A DNA stretch of 64,000 bases from Bacteroidales bacterium. GTDB lineage: Bacteria > Bacteroidota > Bacteroidia > Bacteroidales > UBA932. Shown one piece after another: positions 19,127 through 26,634 of this stretch (the stretch's first letter is position 1; every line of letters starts with the position of its first letter). Both the position numbers and the translations under genes were made by a program. The stretch spans positions 1 to 64,000 of the forward strand of contig JAEETO010000003.1 in assembly GCA_016290385.1 (NCBI GenBank), written 5' to 3'. The notes beneath the pieces are model-generated. The model saw only the letters and a list, made by a program, of their open reading frames with translations, was not told the origin of the DNA and did no database searches.

Positions 19127-20152
19127 TTACAGCCAGCGGCGGAGCTCTTCGATGTGTTCGAGCGGGGTGGCCCAGCTGGTGGCAAAACGGACGGCGGTGT
19201 GGTCAGGGTCGACGCGGTCCCACAGGTCGTAGGCGACGTGTTCGGCGAGGGGCTTTAGTTTCTTGTTTTCCAGCACGACGAACTGCTGATTCGTAGGAGA
19301 GTCGATGAAGAAGGTGCAGCCCTTTTCTTTCAGCATGGCTTTCAACCGCATGGCCATATCGATGGCGTGGCGGCTGATCTGAAAGTAGAGATCGTCGGTG
19401 AAAAGGGTGTCGAACTGGATACCGAGCAGGCGCCCCTTGGCCATCATGGCGCCGTGCTGCTTGGTGATGGTATAAAAATGTCTGGGCGCGTTGGCGCGGG
19501 GAAAGACTACCGCTTCGCCGCAGAAGCAGCCTACCTTCGTGCCGCCGATGTAGAACACGTCGCATAGGCGCGCGAGTTCGGGCAGCGTCAGGTCGCAAGC
19601 CGGGCTGGCGAGGCCGTAGCCCAGCCGGGCGCCGTCGATGAACAGCGGCAGCTTGTAGCTGTGGGCGATACCGGCGATTTCTTCGAGCTCCTGCTTCGTG
19701 TAGATCGTGCCGTATTCCGTGGGGAAAGAGATATAGACCATCCCGGGGAAGACCATGTGCTCGTAGTTCGGGTCGGTGGTGGCAGCCTCCAGGTATTCGC
19801 GCAGTTCCGTCGGATCGATCTTGCCCTGGTGGCCGGGGATGGTCAGCACCTTGTGGCCCGTGTATTCCACGGCGCCGGCCTCATGGACGCCGATATGGCC
19901 CGTCTCCGCAGAGACCACGCCTTCGTAGTCCTGCAGCATCGCCGCAATCACGGTCGAGTTGGTCTGCGTGCCGCCCACCAGGAAGAATACTTCCGCCTCT
20001 GGTGCTTCGCACGCCGCGCGGATCTTCGCTTTCGCGCTCTCGCAGTAATGGTCCACGCCGTAGCCCGGCAATTGTTCCAGATTCGTGGCCATCAGGCGCT
20101 CCAGAATTTTCGGATGCGCCCCTTCGCTATAATCGCAAGTAAAAGATATCAT
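19127..20152 (-). CDS. Low-specificity L-threonine aldolase (beta-eliminating lyase family)
   Basis: MISFTCDYSEGAHPKILERL...VFFLVGGTQTNSTVIAAML...GHIGVHEAGAVEYTGHKVL...LPLFIDGARLGYGLAS...FYIGGTKVGCFCGEAVVF. Confidence 0.9.
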   Translation of the reverse strand: MISFTCDYSEGAHPKILERLMATNLEQLPGYGVDHYCESAKAKIRAACEAPEAEVFFLVGGTQTNSTVIAAMLQDYEGVVSAETGHIGVHEAGAVEYTGHKVLTIPGHQGKIDPTELREYLEAATTDPNYEHMVFPGMVYISFPTEYGTIYTKQELEEIAGIAHSYKLPLFIDGARLGYGLASPACDLTLPELARLCDVFYIGGTKVGCFCGEAVVFPRANAPRHFYTITKQHGAMMAKGRLLGIQFDTLFTDDLYFQISRHAIDMAMRLKAMLKEKGCTFFIDSPTNQQFVVLENKKLKPLAEHVAYDLWDRVDPDHTAVRFATSWATPLEHIEELRRWL

Positions 20153-20168
20153 TAGTTATTGCTTATTT

Positions 20169-20271
20169 CGTCACCCCGGACCCCGATCCGGGGTCTGAGA
20201 TTCCGGGTCAAGCCCGGAATGACGGGAAGATCAAGCCCGGAATGACGGGAAGATCAAGCCCGGAATGACGG
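20169..20271. repeat. Palindromic repeat array (CCGGGTCAAGCCCGGAATGACGG family), directly downstream of the tricorn-like gene
   Basis: caccccggaccccgatccggggtctgagattccgggtcaagcccggaatgacgggaagatcaagcccggaatgacgggaagatcaagcccggaatgacgg. Confidence 0.9.
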
Positions 20272-20275
20272 ATTA

Positions 20276-23200
20276 TTATTTCATGCCTGCAAGCATTTCG
20301 CGGACGGCGGCTTCGAGCTGCTTGTCTTCGCCGCGGAGGCGGGAGGCCGGGTCATTGTCGACGCGGACGTCAGGTTCGATTTGCAGGTTCTCCATGTAGC
20401 GCTGCTTTTCGGGAATCCAGCCGCCCACTTCGGGGATGCCGAAGACCATCTGCGGATGGATGAGCGTCTCCCACCACACGGCGGTCATCGTGCCAGGGAC
20501 CGGCATGCCGATGAGCTTGCCCAGACCCAGCGTCTGGTAGGCGAAGGGGAAGCCCGACGCGTCAGAATAGCAGTCCTCGCACATCAGCACGCAGGAAGGC
20601 TTGTTCCATTTGTTGTAGGGCTCAGTGCCGATATACTGGCCACGCGGACGCCATTCCGCATAGGCCTTGCCGCCCAGGAGCGTGACCAGGTCGTCGTGGA
20701 GCCAGCCGCCGCCGTTGTGGCGGATGTCGACAATCAGCGCCTCGCAAGTGCGGTATTTGCCAAGGGCCTTGGAATACACTTCGCGGAAGGACGGCGAGTC
20801 CATGTCCTGCACGTGTACATAGCCCACGCGGCCGCCCGAAAGCCGCTCCACCATCTCCTCGCGCTGGCGTACCCAACGGCGGTAGAGCAGCGCGCTTTCG
20901 TTGGCCACTGGCTTGACGATCAGGTCTTCGTCCTTGCCGCCTTTGCGCACCGTCACCAGGATTTTCTTGCCTGCCTTCCCGGCCAGGAGCGGGAACCAGT
21001 TCTCGCCCGGAGCAATGGTGTGGCCGTCGATGGCCATGATCAGGTCGCCGGCTTTGATCTGGCTGTCGGCCAGATCCAGCACGCCGCCCGGAAGCACTTC
21101 TGCGATACGGAGGCCTTCGCCGGCGTAGGCGAGGTCGTAGATCACGCCGAGCCGGCCGAGCGTTTCACCGCCGGAAGGGCGGTAGCGGGCGCCCGTGTGC
21201 GAGCCGTTGAGTTCGCCCAGCATCTCGGACAGCATCTCCTGGAAGTCGAAATAGTTGTCGATATAGGGCAGGAACTGCGCGTAGTTCTCACGGTAGTATT
21301 CCCAGTCGGTGCCATGCAGGTTCGGATCGTAGAATTTCTCCTTCACCTGCTTCCACACGTGCGAGAACATGTATTCGCGCTCGGCCTTCGGCTTGAACTC
21401 GAATTCGCCGCTCAGATTGATCTGCTTGGTCTGGCCGCCGGCCAGCGTAACCTTGGTGATGCCGCGTCCCGTCAGGACGTAGATAACGCTGCCGTCGGAC
21501 GAAGGGGTGATGCGGCCGCTGACGCCACGGGCCAGCACCTTCACGCTTCCTTCGCGCAGGTCTTTTTCGCAGAGGCCCATGCCGCTTTCTAGCGGTGTCA
21601 CGTAATAGAGCTTACGGCCGTCTTTCGAGAGATAATGGTCTCCGTAAGGTGCGGAGGCGCTGGTCAGGCGCCGGACGCGGGCTTCACGCCCTTCGAGGGT
21701 CAGCTCCAGTTTCTTGGGCTTCTCCTGGGCCAGGGAATCTTTCTTCTCTTCTTTGGCCAGTTGCTTCTCGCTCTTGCCGCTGAGCAGTTTCTCGATCTCC
21801 TCGTCTTCCTTGTCCTGTGCGAACTTGCTCATCTCCTTGCCGTCGAAGAACATGATGTAGATGTCGCTGTGCGCGCCCCAGCTGCCATGGCTGCGGTAAC
21901 CGTTCTTGTCGGTTTCCCAGGTCATGGCCTTGCCGCCGAGGGCCCAGCGGAAGCTGGCGTCGCCGTAGCCGCTCTCGGTCAAGTCGGTTATCTTGCCGGT
22001 AGAGACTTCGATCAGGGCGATGTCGACATTGTTCCAGCCGCCGTTGGCCATATATTCGGTCAGCAGGTATTCGCTGTCGGGGCTCCAGGCGAAGGACTGG
22101 TCGCCGTCGCGGTACGAGTAGTTGGCGCCTTTGAGCAGGGACTTGACGGCGCCGCCTTTCGTGGGACGGACCACGAGTTCCGTGCGGTCGCGCAGGTAGG
22201 CCACCCATTTGCCGTCGGGCGAGACTTCCGGCTGGAAGCTGGTGACGCCGGGTTCGGAGAAGAATTCCTCCTTCGTCTTGACGGCGTAGGTGAAGAGTTT
22301 GTCGTTCTTTTCGGTCAGGACGGTGCGCCAGATGCCCCAGCAGCCGTTCCTTTCAGCGGCATAATAGAGTTCGCGGCCATCCTTCGAGAAGCTGACGCCG
22401 CGCTCCTGTTCGGGGGTGTTGGTGATGCGGCGAGTCGTGCTGTAGTCCGTGGCCGTCACGAAGACGTCACCACGGTAAACGAAGGCTATCTCCTTCCCGT
22501 CAGGCGAGACGGCCATCGCCGTGATGCCACTGTTGAAATTGAGCTTCACCATGTCGCGTTCGTTCTCGTCGCGTACGACGGTGATCTCGAGCTTGCGGGG
22601 CTGCTGGCCCTCCTTCAGGGTATACAGGTCGCCGTTCTGGGAATAGGCCAAGGTGCCGTTGTTCGCTACGGAGACATAGCGCACGGGGTCCTTCTCGTAG
22701 CGGGTCAGCTGCGTGGCTTTGGCCGGGTTGCTGACGCTGCTGCGGAAGAGGTTGATGGTCTTGCCACCCTGCTCGCTCAGGTAGTAGAACGTGTCGCCGT
22801 CGGCGGCCCAGACGGGCTGTCGGTTCTCGCATTCCTGCCGGGTAAGCTGCGTGAAATTGCCGTCCTTGCACAGCCAGATGTCGCGGGTGACGGAAGAAGT
22901 ATGGTGCTTGCGGAACGGGTCTTCGTAGCCTTTGTAGTCTTCATAGAGAATGGCGCCGTCAGGCCGGACGCTCATCTCCGACATGGTGATCGAGCTCAGC
23001 AGGGCCGGGCGGTTCCTGGTCGGCTGATCGCCGTCGGGCGAGACGGCCCAGACCTGGGCGTCGCCCGGGAAGCCGTCGAACTGCACATCGGGTTGCAGGC
23101 TGGCCGTGAAGGCGATGCGCCCGTCAGGCAGCACGGCCTTCGGCGTCTCGTTGCCGGGATAGTTGGTAATGCGTTTCGGCTTGCCGCCTTCGGCCGGCAT

Positions 23201-23503
23201 GAGGAAGATGTCCTTGCTTCCTTCACGGAAAGAGCTGAAGAACAGTTGTTTGCCGTCGGGCGTCCAGACGGGGTCGGAGTCGTAGGCGCTGTTGGTGGTC
23301 AGCTGCTGGGCCCGGCCGCCCGTCACGGGCACGACATAGATGTCGCCCTTGTACGAGAAAGCGATCTGGGTTCCGTCGGGAGAAATGGCGTTCTTGCGCA
23401 GCCAGCGCGCCGTCTCCTGCGCATTCAACGTCGGCGCCGTTGCGGCGCACATCATCAGCAGCATTCCCGCTGCCAAAAAAGCAAAGGAAATCGTCCTTTT
23501 CAT
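20276..23503 (-). CDS. Tricorn protease-like S41 family peptidase
   Basis: N-terminal TolB/WD40-like propeller repeats (DGTQIAFSYKGDIYVVPVTGGRAQQLTTN...), PDZ segment (LGVIYDLAYAGEGLRIAEVLPGG), S41 catalytic region (VDIRHNGGGWLHDDLV...CEDCYSDASGFPFAYQTLGLGKLIGMPVPGTMTAVWWE). Confidence 0.92.
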   Translation of the reverse strand: MKRTISFAFLAAGMLLMMCAATAPTLNAQETARWLRKNAISPDGTQIAFSYKGDIYVVPVTGGRAQQLTTNSAYDSDPVWTPDGKQLFFSSFREGSKDIFLMPAEGGKPKRITNYPGNETPKAVLPDGRIAFTASLQPDVQFDGFPGDAQVWAVSPDGDQPTRNRPALLSSITMSEMSVRPDGAILYEDYKGYEDPFRKHHTSSVTRDIWLCKDGNFTQLTRQECENRQPVWAADGDTFYYLSEQGGKTINLFRSSVSNPAKATQLTRYEKDPVRYVSVANNGTLAYSQNGDLYTLKEGQQPRKLEITVVRDENERDMVKLNFNSGITAMAVSPDGKEIAFVYRGDVFVTATDYSTTRRITNTPEQERGVSFSKDGRELYYAAERNGCWGIWRTVLTEKNDKLFTYAVKTKEEFFSEPGVTSFQPEVSPDGKWVAYLRDRTELVVRPTKGGAVKSLLKGANYSYRDGDQSFAWSPDSEYLLTEYMANGGWNNVDIALIEVSTGKITDLTESGYGDASFRWALGGKAMTWETDKNGYRSHGSWGAHSDIYIMFFDGKEMSKFAQDKEDEEIEKLLSGKSEKQLAKEEKKDSLAQEKPKKLELTLEGREARVRRLTSASAPYGDHYLSKDGRKLYYVTPLESGMGLCEKDLREGSVKVLARGVSGRITPSSDGSVIYVLTGRGITKVTLAGGQTKQINLSGEFEFKPKAEREYMFSHVWKQVKEKFYDPNLHGTDWEYYRENYAQFLPYIDNYFDFQEMLSEMLGELNGSHTGARYRPSGGETLGRLGVIYDLAYAGEGLRIAEVLPGGVLDLADSQIKAGDLIMAIDGHTIAPGENWFPLLAGKAGKKILVTVRKGGKDEDLIVKPVANESALLYRRWVRQREEMVERLSGGRVGYVHVQDMDSPSFREVYSKALGKYRTCEALIVDIRHNGGGWLHDDLVTLLGGKAYAEWRPRGQYIGTEPYNKWNKPSCVLMCEDCYSDASGFPFAYQTLGLGKLIGMPVPGTMTAVWWETLIHPQMVFGIPEVGGWIPEKQRYMENLQIEPDVRVDNDPASRLRGEDKQLEAAVREMLAGMK

Positions 23504-23607
23504 GTTTATTCTGGTATTATTCGTTTCTTTCCGTTTGATTGTGGAAAGTTACGAATATTTTCCGGCTCTGCCAAGCCGCTCTTCCCTCAAAGTGTGACAC
23601 GAAAAAA

Positions 23608-23629
23608 GGCCACCTGTTTCCAGATGGCC
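23608..23629 (-). terminator. Intrinsic terminator downstream of the 46-aa ORF
   Basis: GGCCAcCTG-tttc-CAGaTGGCC stem followed on minus by TTTTTT. Confidence 0.65.
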
Positions 23630-23655
23630 CTATCGGATGGCGGAAGATTGTGGCT

Positions 23656-23796
23656 CTATTCTTCAGTATTCCAGTCCTTCAGAATATAGCCTTTCACCCA
23701 TTTTGGCCCCTCTTTTCGAGGAACTTTCTTTGCTTGATCCTCGCTGATTGTAATGCGGACGGATCTTTCACATACATTGATAACTATCTTATTCAT
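23656..23796 (-). CDS. Small 46-aa ORF, hypothetical
   Basis: Manual translation: MNKIVINVCERSVRITISEDQAKKVPRKEGPKWVKGYILKDWNTEE*. Bounded on both sides by terminator-like hairpins. Confidence 0.5.
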   Translation of the reverse strand: MNKIVINVCERSVRITISEDQAKKVPRKEGPKWVKGYILKDWNTEE

Positions 23797-23862
23797 ACGA
23801 ATTTAAAAATGTGCGAAATGTAAAGACCGTTGATTCAAGTAGCGCATCCGATTTATCAAAAA

Positions 23863-23888
23863 AAGCACCTATCTGGAAATAGGTGCTT
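23863..23888 (-). terminator. Intrinsic terminator-like hairpin
   Basis: Perfect 10-bp stem AAGCACCTAT-ctggaa-ATAGGTGCTT with T7 following on minus. Confidence 0.7.
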
Positions 23889-24038
23889 AAAATAGTTATC
23901 AGTGAGTGTGAAATCTCACATCATTCGTATGATGCTGCGAAGTTACAACGTTTTTTTCAGACTCAAGCCGCAAAAAAGCAATTTATGTAGATTTTCTATT
24001 GCCACACCTGGCGATTCTCTTTTTGTTGCATCACCCCT

Positions 24039-24078
24039 CAGCGACACAGACGGGAAGGATCAACTGTCTGTGTCGCTG
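24039..24078. repeat. Perfect 13-bp inverted repeat (CAGCGACACAGAC...GTCTGTGTCGCTG)
   Basis: Arms 24039-24051 and 24066-24078. Confidence 0.9.
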
Positions 24079-24149
24079 GAGGGAAATGAGCTGATGACGT
24101 TTGTCATCGTAGCGGTTAAGCGGAGCTTGTTGGGGTAGGTCCTGCTACG

Positions 24150-24254
24150 TTTTGGGGTAGGTCGAACGGAATGGTCGGGACCTATCCCTCAAATAAGCTT
24201 CGCAGAGCATCGGGCGGTGTAGGTGTCAACCCATTTGTTCGACCTACCCCAAAA
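24150..24254. repeat. Perfect 18-bp inverted repeat (TTTTGGGGTAGGTCGAAC...GTTCGACCTACCCCAAAA)
   Basis: Arms 24150-24167 and 24237-24254, with 69 nt between them. Confidence 0.92.
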
Positions 24255-24313
24255 TACATCGACACCTATCCCGCCTGAGGGTTCCAAAAAAGAGGTTATC
24301 TCCCGCCAGGGCT

Positions 24314-24340
24314 GCGGCGAGATAAAGAAGGTCTCGCCGC
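24314..24340. repeat. Perfect 9-bp hairpin (GCGGCGAGA...TCTCGCCGC)
   Basis: gcggcgagataaagaaggtctcgccgc. Confidence 0.85.
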
Positions 24341-24499
24341 GCCTCCAGCAAAAGAACCTAGCGGTCGATGAGTACAGTCCCTTCGCCGTAGTGCTTTCAA
24401 CCTAAAACGCTACGGCGTCCCTCCCTAGCGACACAAGCCGCCAGCCCGCCAAAGTGTGACACGCGAAACGCTAAGGAATGCGCAACAACAAATCTTTCC

Positions 24500-24535
24500 G
24501 TGGAACGACCCCATGTAATGAGGGAGTCGTTCCAC
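24500..24535. repeat. Perfect 10-bp inverted repeat (GTGGAACGAC...GTCGTTCCAC)
   Basis: gtggaacgaccccatgtaatgagggagtcgttccac. Confidence 0.85.
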
Positions 24536-24615
24536 CGCCAAAGTGGCCACAGAGCTCAAAACTCAATCTGCGGTGTCACAGTTTGGCGGACAAGGGTAGA
24601 GGGACACGGAACGGA

Positions 24616-26409
24616 CTACAGGAAATACCGCAGGCCGAAGAGGAGGGTGAGATACCCGGCCGAGCCGGGCATGAAGGAAATGACAGAGCTAGGCAGGATA
24701 AGGGAGGGCGCGCCGAAAAGGGAAGAGACGGGCGCGCCGGAGGTGGCGTAGCGGCAGTAGCCGGTGAGCTGGATGGTGTGGGTGCGGCCGGCGGCCTGGA
24801 AGAAGATGTCCTGGCTGAGGCGGGCCTCAATGGCATTCGTCCATGAAAGGGAGGCCGGCGACTGGTTGTCGACGACGCTGCCGCCATCATAGAGTACGGA
24901 CAGTGTCGTAGCCAGATGGCCAAGGTATTCTCCCCGGAAAGAAAAGCCGCCGAGGACGCGGTCGCGGACGCTGCCGTCGCTGCGCGTATAGGACGCCAGC
25001 ACCCAGGCACTATTGGCGAACGGCCGCTCGAGCCGTGCCGTGAGCGCATAGTGACTGTCAAGGACGTTGCGCGTGGAGATATAGAAGGGTCTGCGCCAGG
25101 ACTGGCCGTAGATTCCTTCGAAGGTCAGCTTGAAGGCAAGCGGCAGCCGCATGTCGAAAGCGGCCAGATTCTTCCAGATAGTACCCTCGCCACGCCGTCC
25201 GTAGACCGCCGTACCGGCGCGCAGCACCAGCCTGCCGTCACCCATCATGTCGTAGTACATGCTCACGCGCGGAGAGAAAGCAAAGGGGATAGAAAAACGG
25301 ACGCCCGCCAGCAAGGTGAGACGGCGTCCAAGACGGATGGCATCCTGCACATAGATGTCGCCATGCGTCGAGGTCGAATCGGCCAGCATGAAGTTCTGGT
25401 ACGAGAACTGGACGCCGGCCAGCATCCGGTGCCGGCCCGTGACGTAGGTAAAATCGTCGGAAGCAAGAAGCTGACGGGAATCGCCGGTCTTATACCATCC
25501 TGCCTGAAATCGCATCGACAGTTGCTCGGCCAGCGAAGAGGTAAGGCCCGCCGCAATCCAGCTTTCACCAGTGCTGCCGATATAACCGTCAGACCCTATG
25601 GCCAGCCGGCCGCCGGAGAGATCGAGCCGGAAGCTTTCGTTCAGGCGCGCATCCAGCCGGGCGGCGCCAGAAAGTGCATCCATGCCGCTGCGGCCAGGCG
25701 TGGCACCATATTGCAGACCGCCGAAAAGCTGATAGTCCTGACTCCCGAGCGGAGTGGCTATGTTCAAGCCGCCAATTCCGTAATTACGAATTTCCTTCGC
25801 GGCCGGAGCATCCAGTGAACTGGAAGAAAAAAAGTCAGGCCATTCGCTGTGGCCATAGAAGCCATACGCCGAGCCGTGGAAACGGTTGCTGCCGACAGGC
25901 GCAATCCACTGCTGGGAAGCCCCGGCCAGCGGAGACTCCTGCCGCACGTCGAAAGCAACCGGCGTATAGATGCGCTGGCTGACCAGGTCGTAACCCAGCG
26001 GTGATACCGGCACCGCTCCCCCACCCAGCTCCGGACCGAGGCGCAGCGACGTAGCGGCCTCGTCGACATGGACATACGAAGTCTTCGCCTCCAGATCGGC
26101 GTCGACCACGGTGTTCTGCCCGGCATAGGTAAAGACATTGCGGGCGGTCAGCGGATCGTAGCCGAAGTAATGGATACGCAGCGTATAAGGTCCGCCCGGC
26201 AGCACGTCAACCAGCTGCCACCAGCCGCCGCGACCTGTCGTGGCGTAATACTGGGCATTGGTCTGCTGGTGGATGGCCACCACGGTCACGCCCTCGATGG
26301 GACCGTTTTCATCGGTAACACGGCCGCCGAGACTGGCCGTCCCGGTCTGCGCCGCCACTGGCAGCGTTGCCAGCAGAAAAAGTATGATGGTAAAGAATCG
26401 TCTGATCAT
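24616..26409 (-). CDS. TonB-receptor-like outer-membrane barrel with carboxypeptidase-regulatory-like N-domain, apparently lacking the plug
   Basis: MIRRFFTIILFLLATLPVAAQTGTASLGGRVTDENGPIEGVTVVAIHQQTNAQYYATTGRGGWWQLVDVLPGGPYTLRIHYFGYDPL; resembles the N-terminus of the adjacent Oar-like receptors but is about 600 aa. Confidence 0.75.
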   Translation of the reverse strand: MIRRFFTIILFLLATLPVAAQTGTASLGGRVTDENGPIEGVTVVAIHQQTNAQYYATTGRGGWWQLVDVLPGGPYTLRIHYFGYDPLTARNVFTYAGQNTVVDADLEAKTSYVHVDEAATSLRLGPELGGGAVPVSPLGYDLVSQRIYTPVAFDVRQESPLAGASQQWIAPVGSNRFHGSAYGFYGHSEWPDFFSSSSLDAPAAKEIRNYGIGGLNIATPLGSQDYQLFGGLQYGATPGRSGMDALSGAARLDARLNESFRLDLSGGRLAIGSDGYIGSTGESWIAAGLTSSLAEQLSMRFQAGWYKTGDSRQLLASDDFTYVTGRHRMLAGVQFSYQNFMLADSTSTHGDIYVQDAIRLGRRLTLLAGVRFSIPFAFSPRVSMYYDMMGDGRLVLRAGTAVYGRRGEGTIWKNLAAFDMRLPLAFKLTFEGIYGQSWRRPFYISTRNVLDSHYALTARLERPFANSAWVLASYTRSDGSVRDRVLGGFSFRGEYLGHLATTLSVLYDGGSVVDNQSPASLSWTNAIEARLSQDIFFQAAGRTHTIQLTGYCRYATSGAPVSSLFGAPSLILPSSVISFMPGSAGYLTLLFGLRYFL

Positions 26410-26456
26410 GATATTGCAAAGATACACATTTTCGGCGGACCTTCGGCGGCGGACAA

Positions 26457-26483
26457 AAAACAAGGGCGGCCCGAAGGTCGCCC
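26457..26483 (-). terminator. Intrinsic terminator downstream of the second Oar-like receptor
   Basis: Minus strand AGGGCGACCTTCGGGCCGCCCTTGTTTTTTG. Confidence 0.65.
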
Positions 26484-26490
26484 TGTGTGA

Positions 26491-26604
26491 GATTCCGGGT
26501 CAAGCCCGGAATGACGTGTGGTCGAGCCCGGAATGACGTGTGGTCAAGCCCGGAATGACGTGTGGTCGAGCCCAGAATGACGTGAAGTCAAGTCCGGCAT
26601 GACG
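26491..26604. repeat. Palindromic repeat array with locus-specific tandem units (CAAGCCCGGAATGACGTGTGGT)
   Basis: gattccgggtcaagcccggaatgacgtgtggtcgagcccggaatgacgtgtggtcaagcccggaatgacgtgtggtcgagcccagaatgacg. Confidence 0.9.
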
Positions 26605-26634
26605 TCCCGCGCCAGATGGCGCTGGCGGAAGCCA

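Noticed and set aside
20200-20271. Possible CRISPR-like array
   Set aside because: Units are short, directly adjacent, spacers are 6-7 nt and not unique, and no cas genes are nearby; this is the dispersed palindrome family.
21635-23689. 684-aa plus-strand ORF
   Set aside because: Antisense shadow of the tricorn-like protease gene.
23902-24405. Plus-strand ORFs of 60-78 aa in the structured island
   Set aside because: Each is interrupted by or built on inverted repeats and has no recognisable domain; the region is better treated as non-coding structure.
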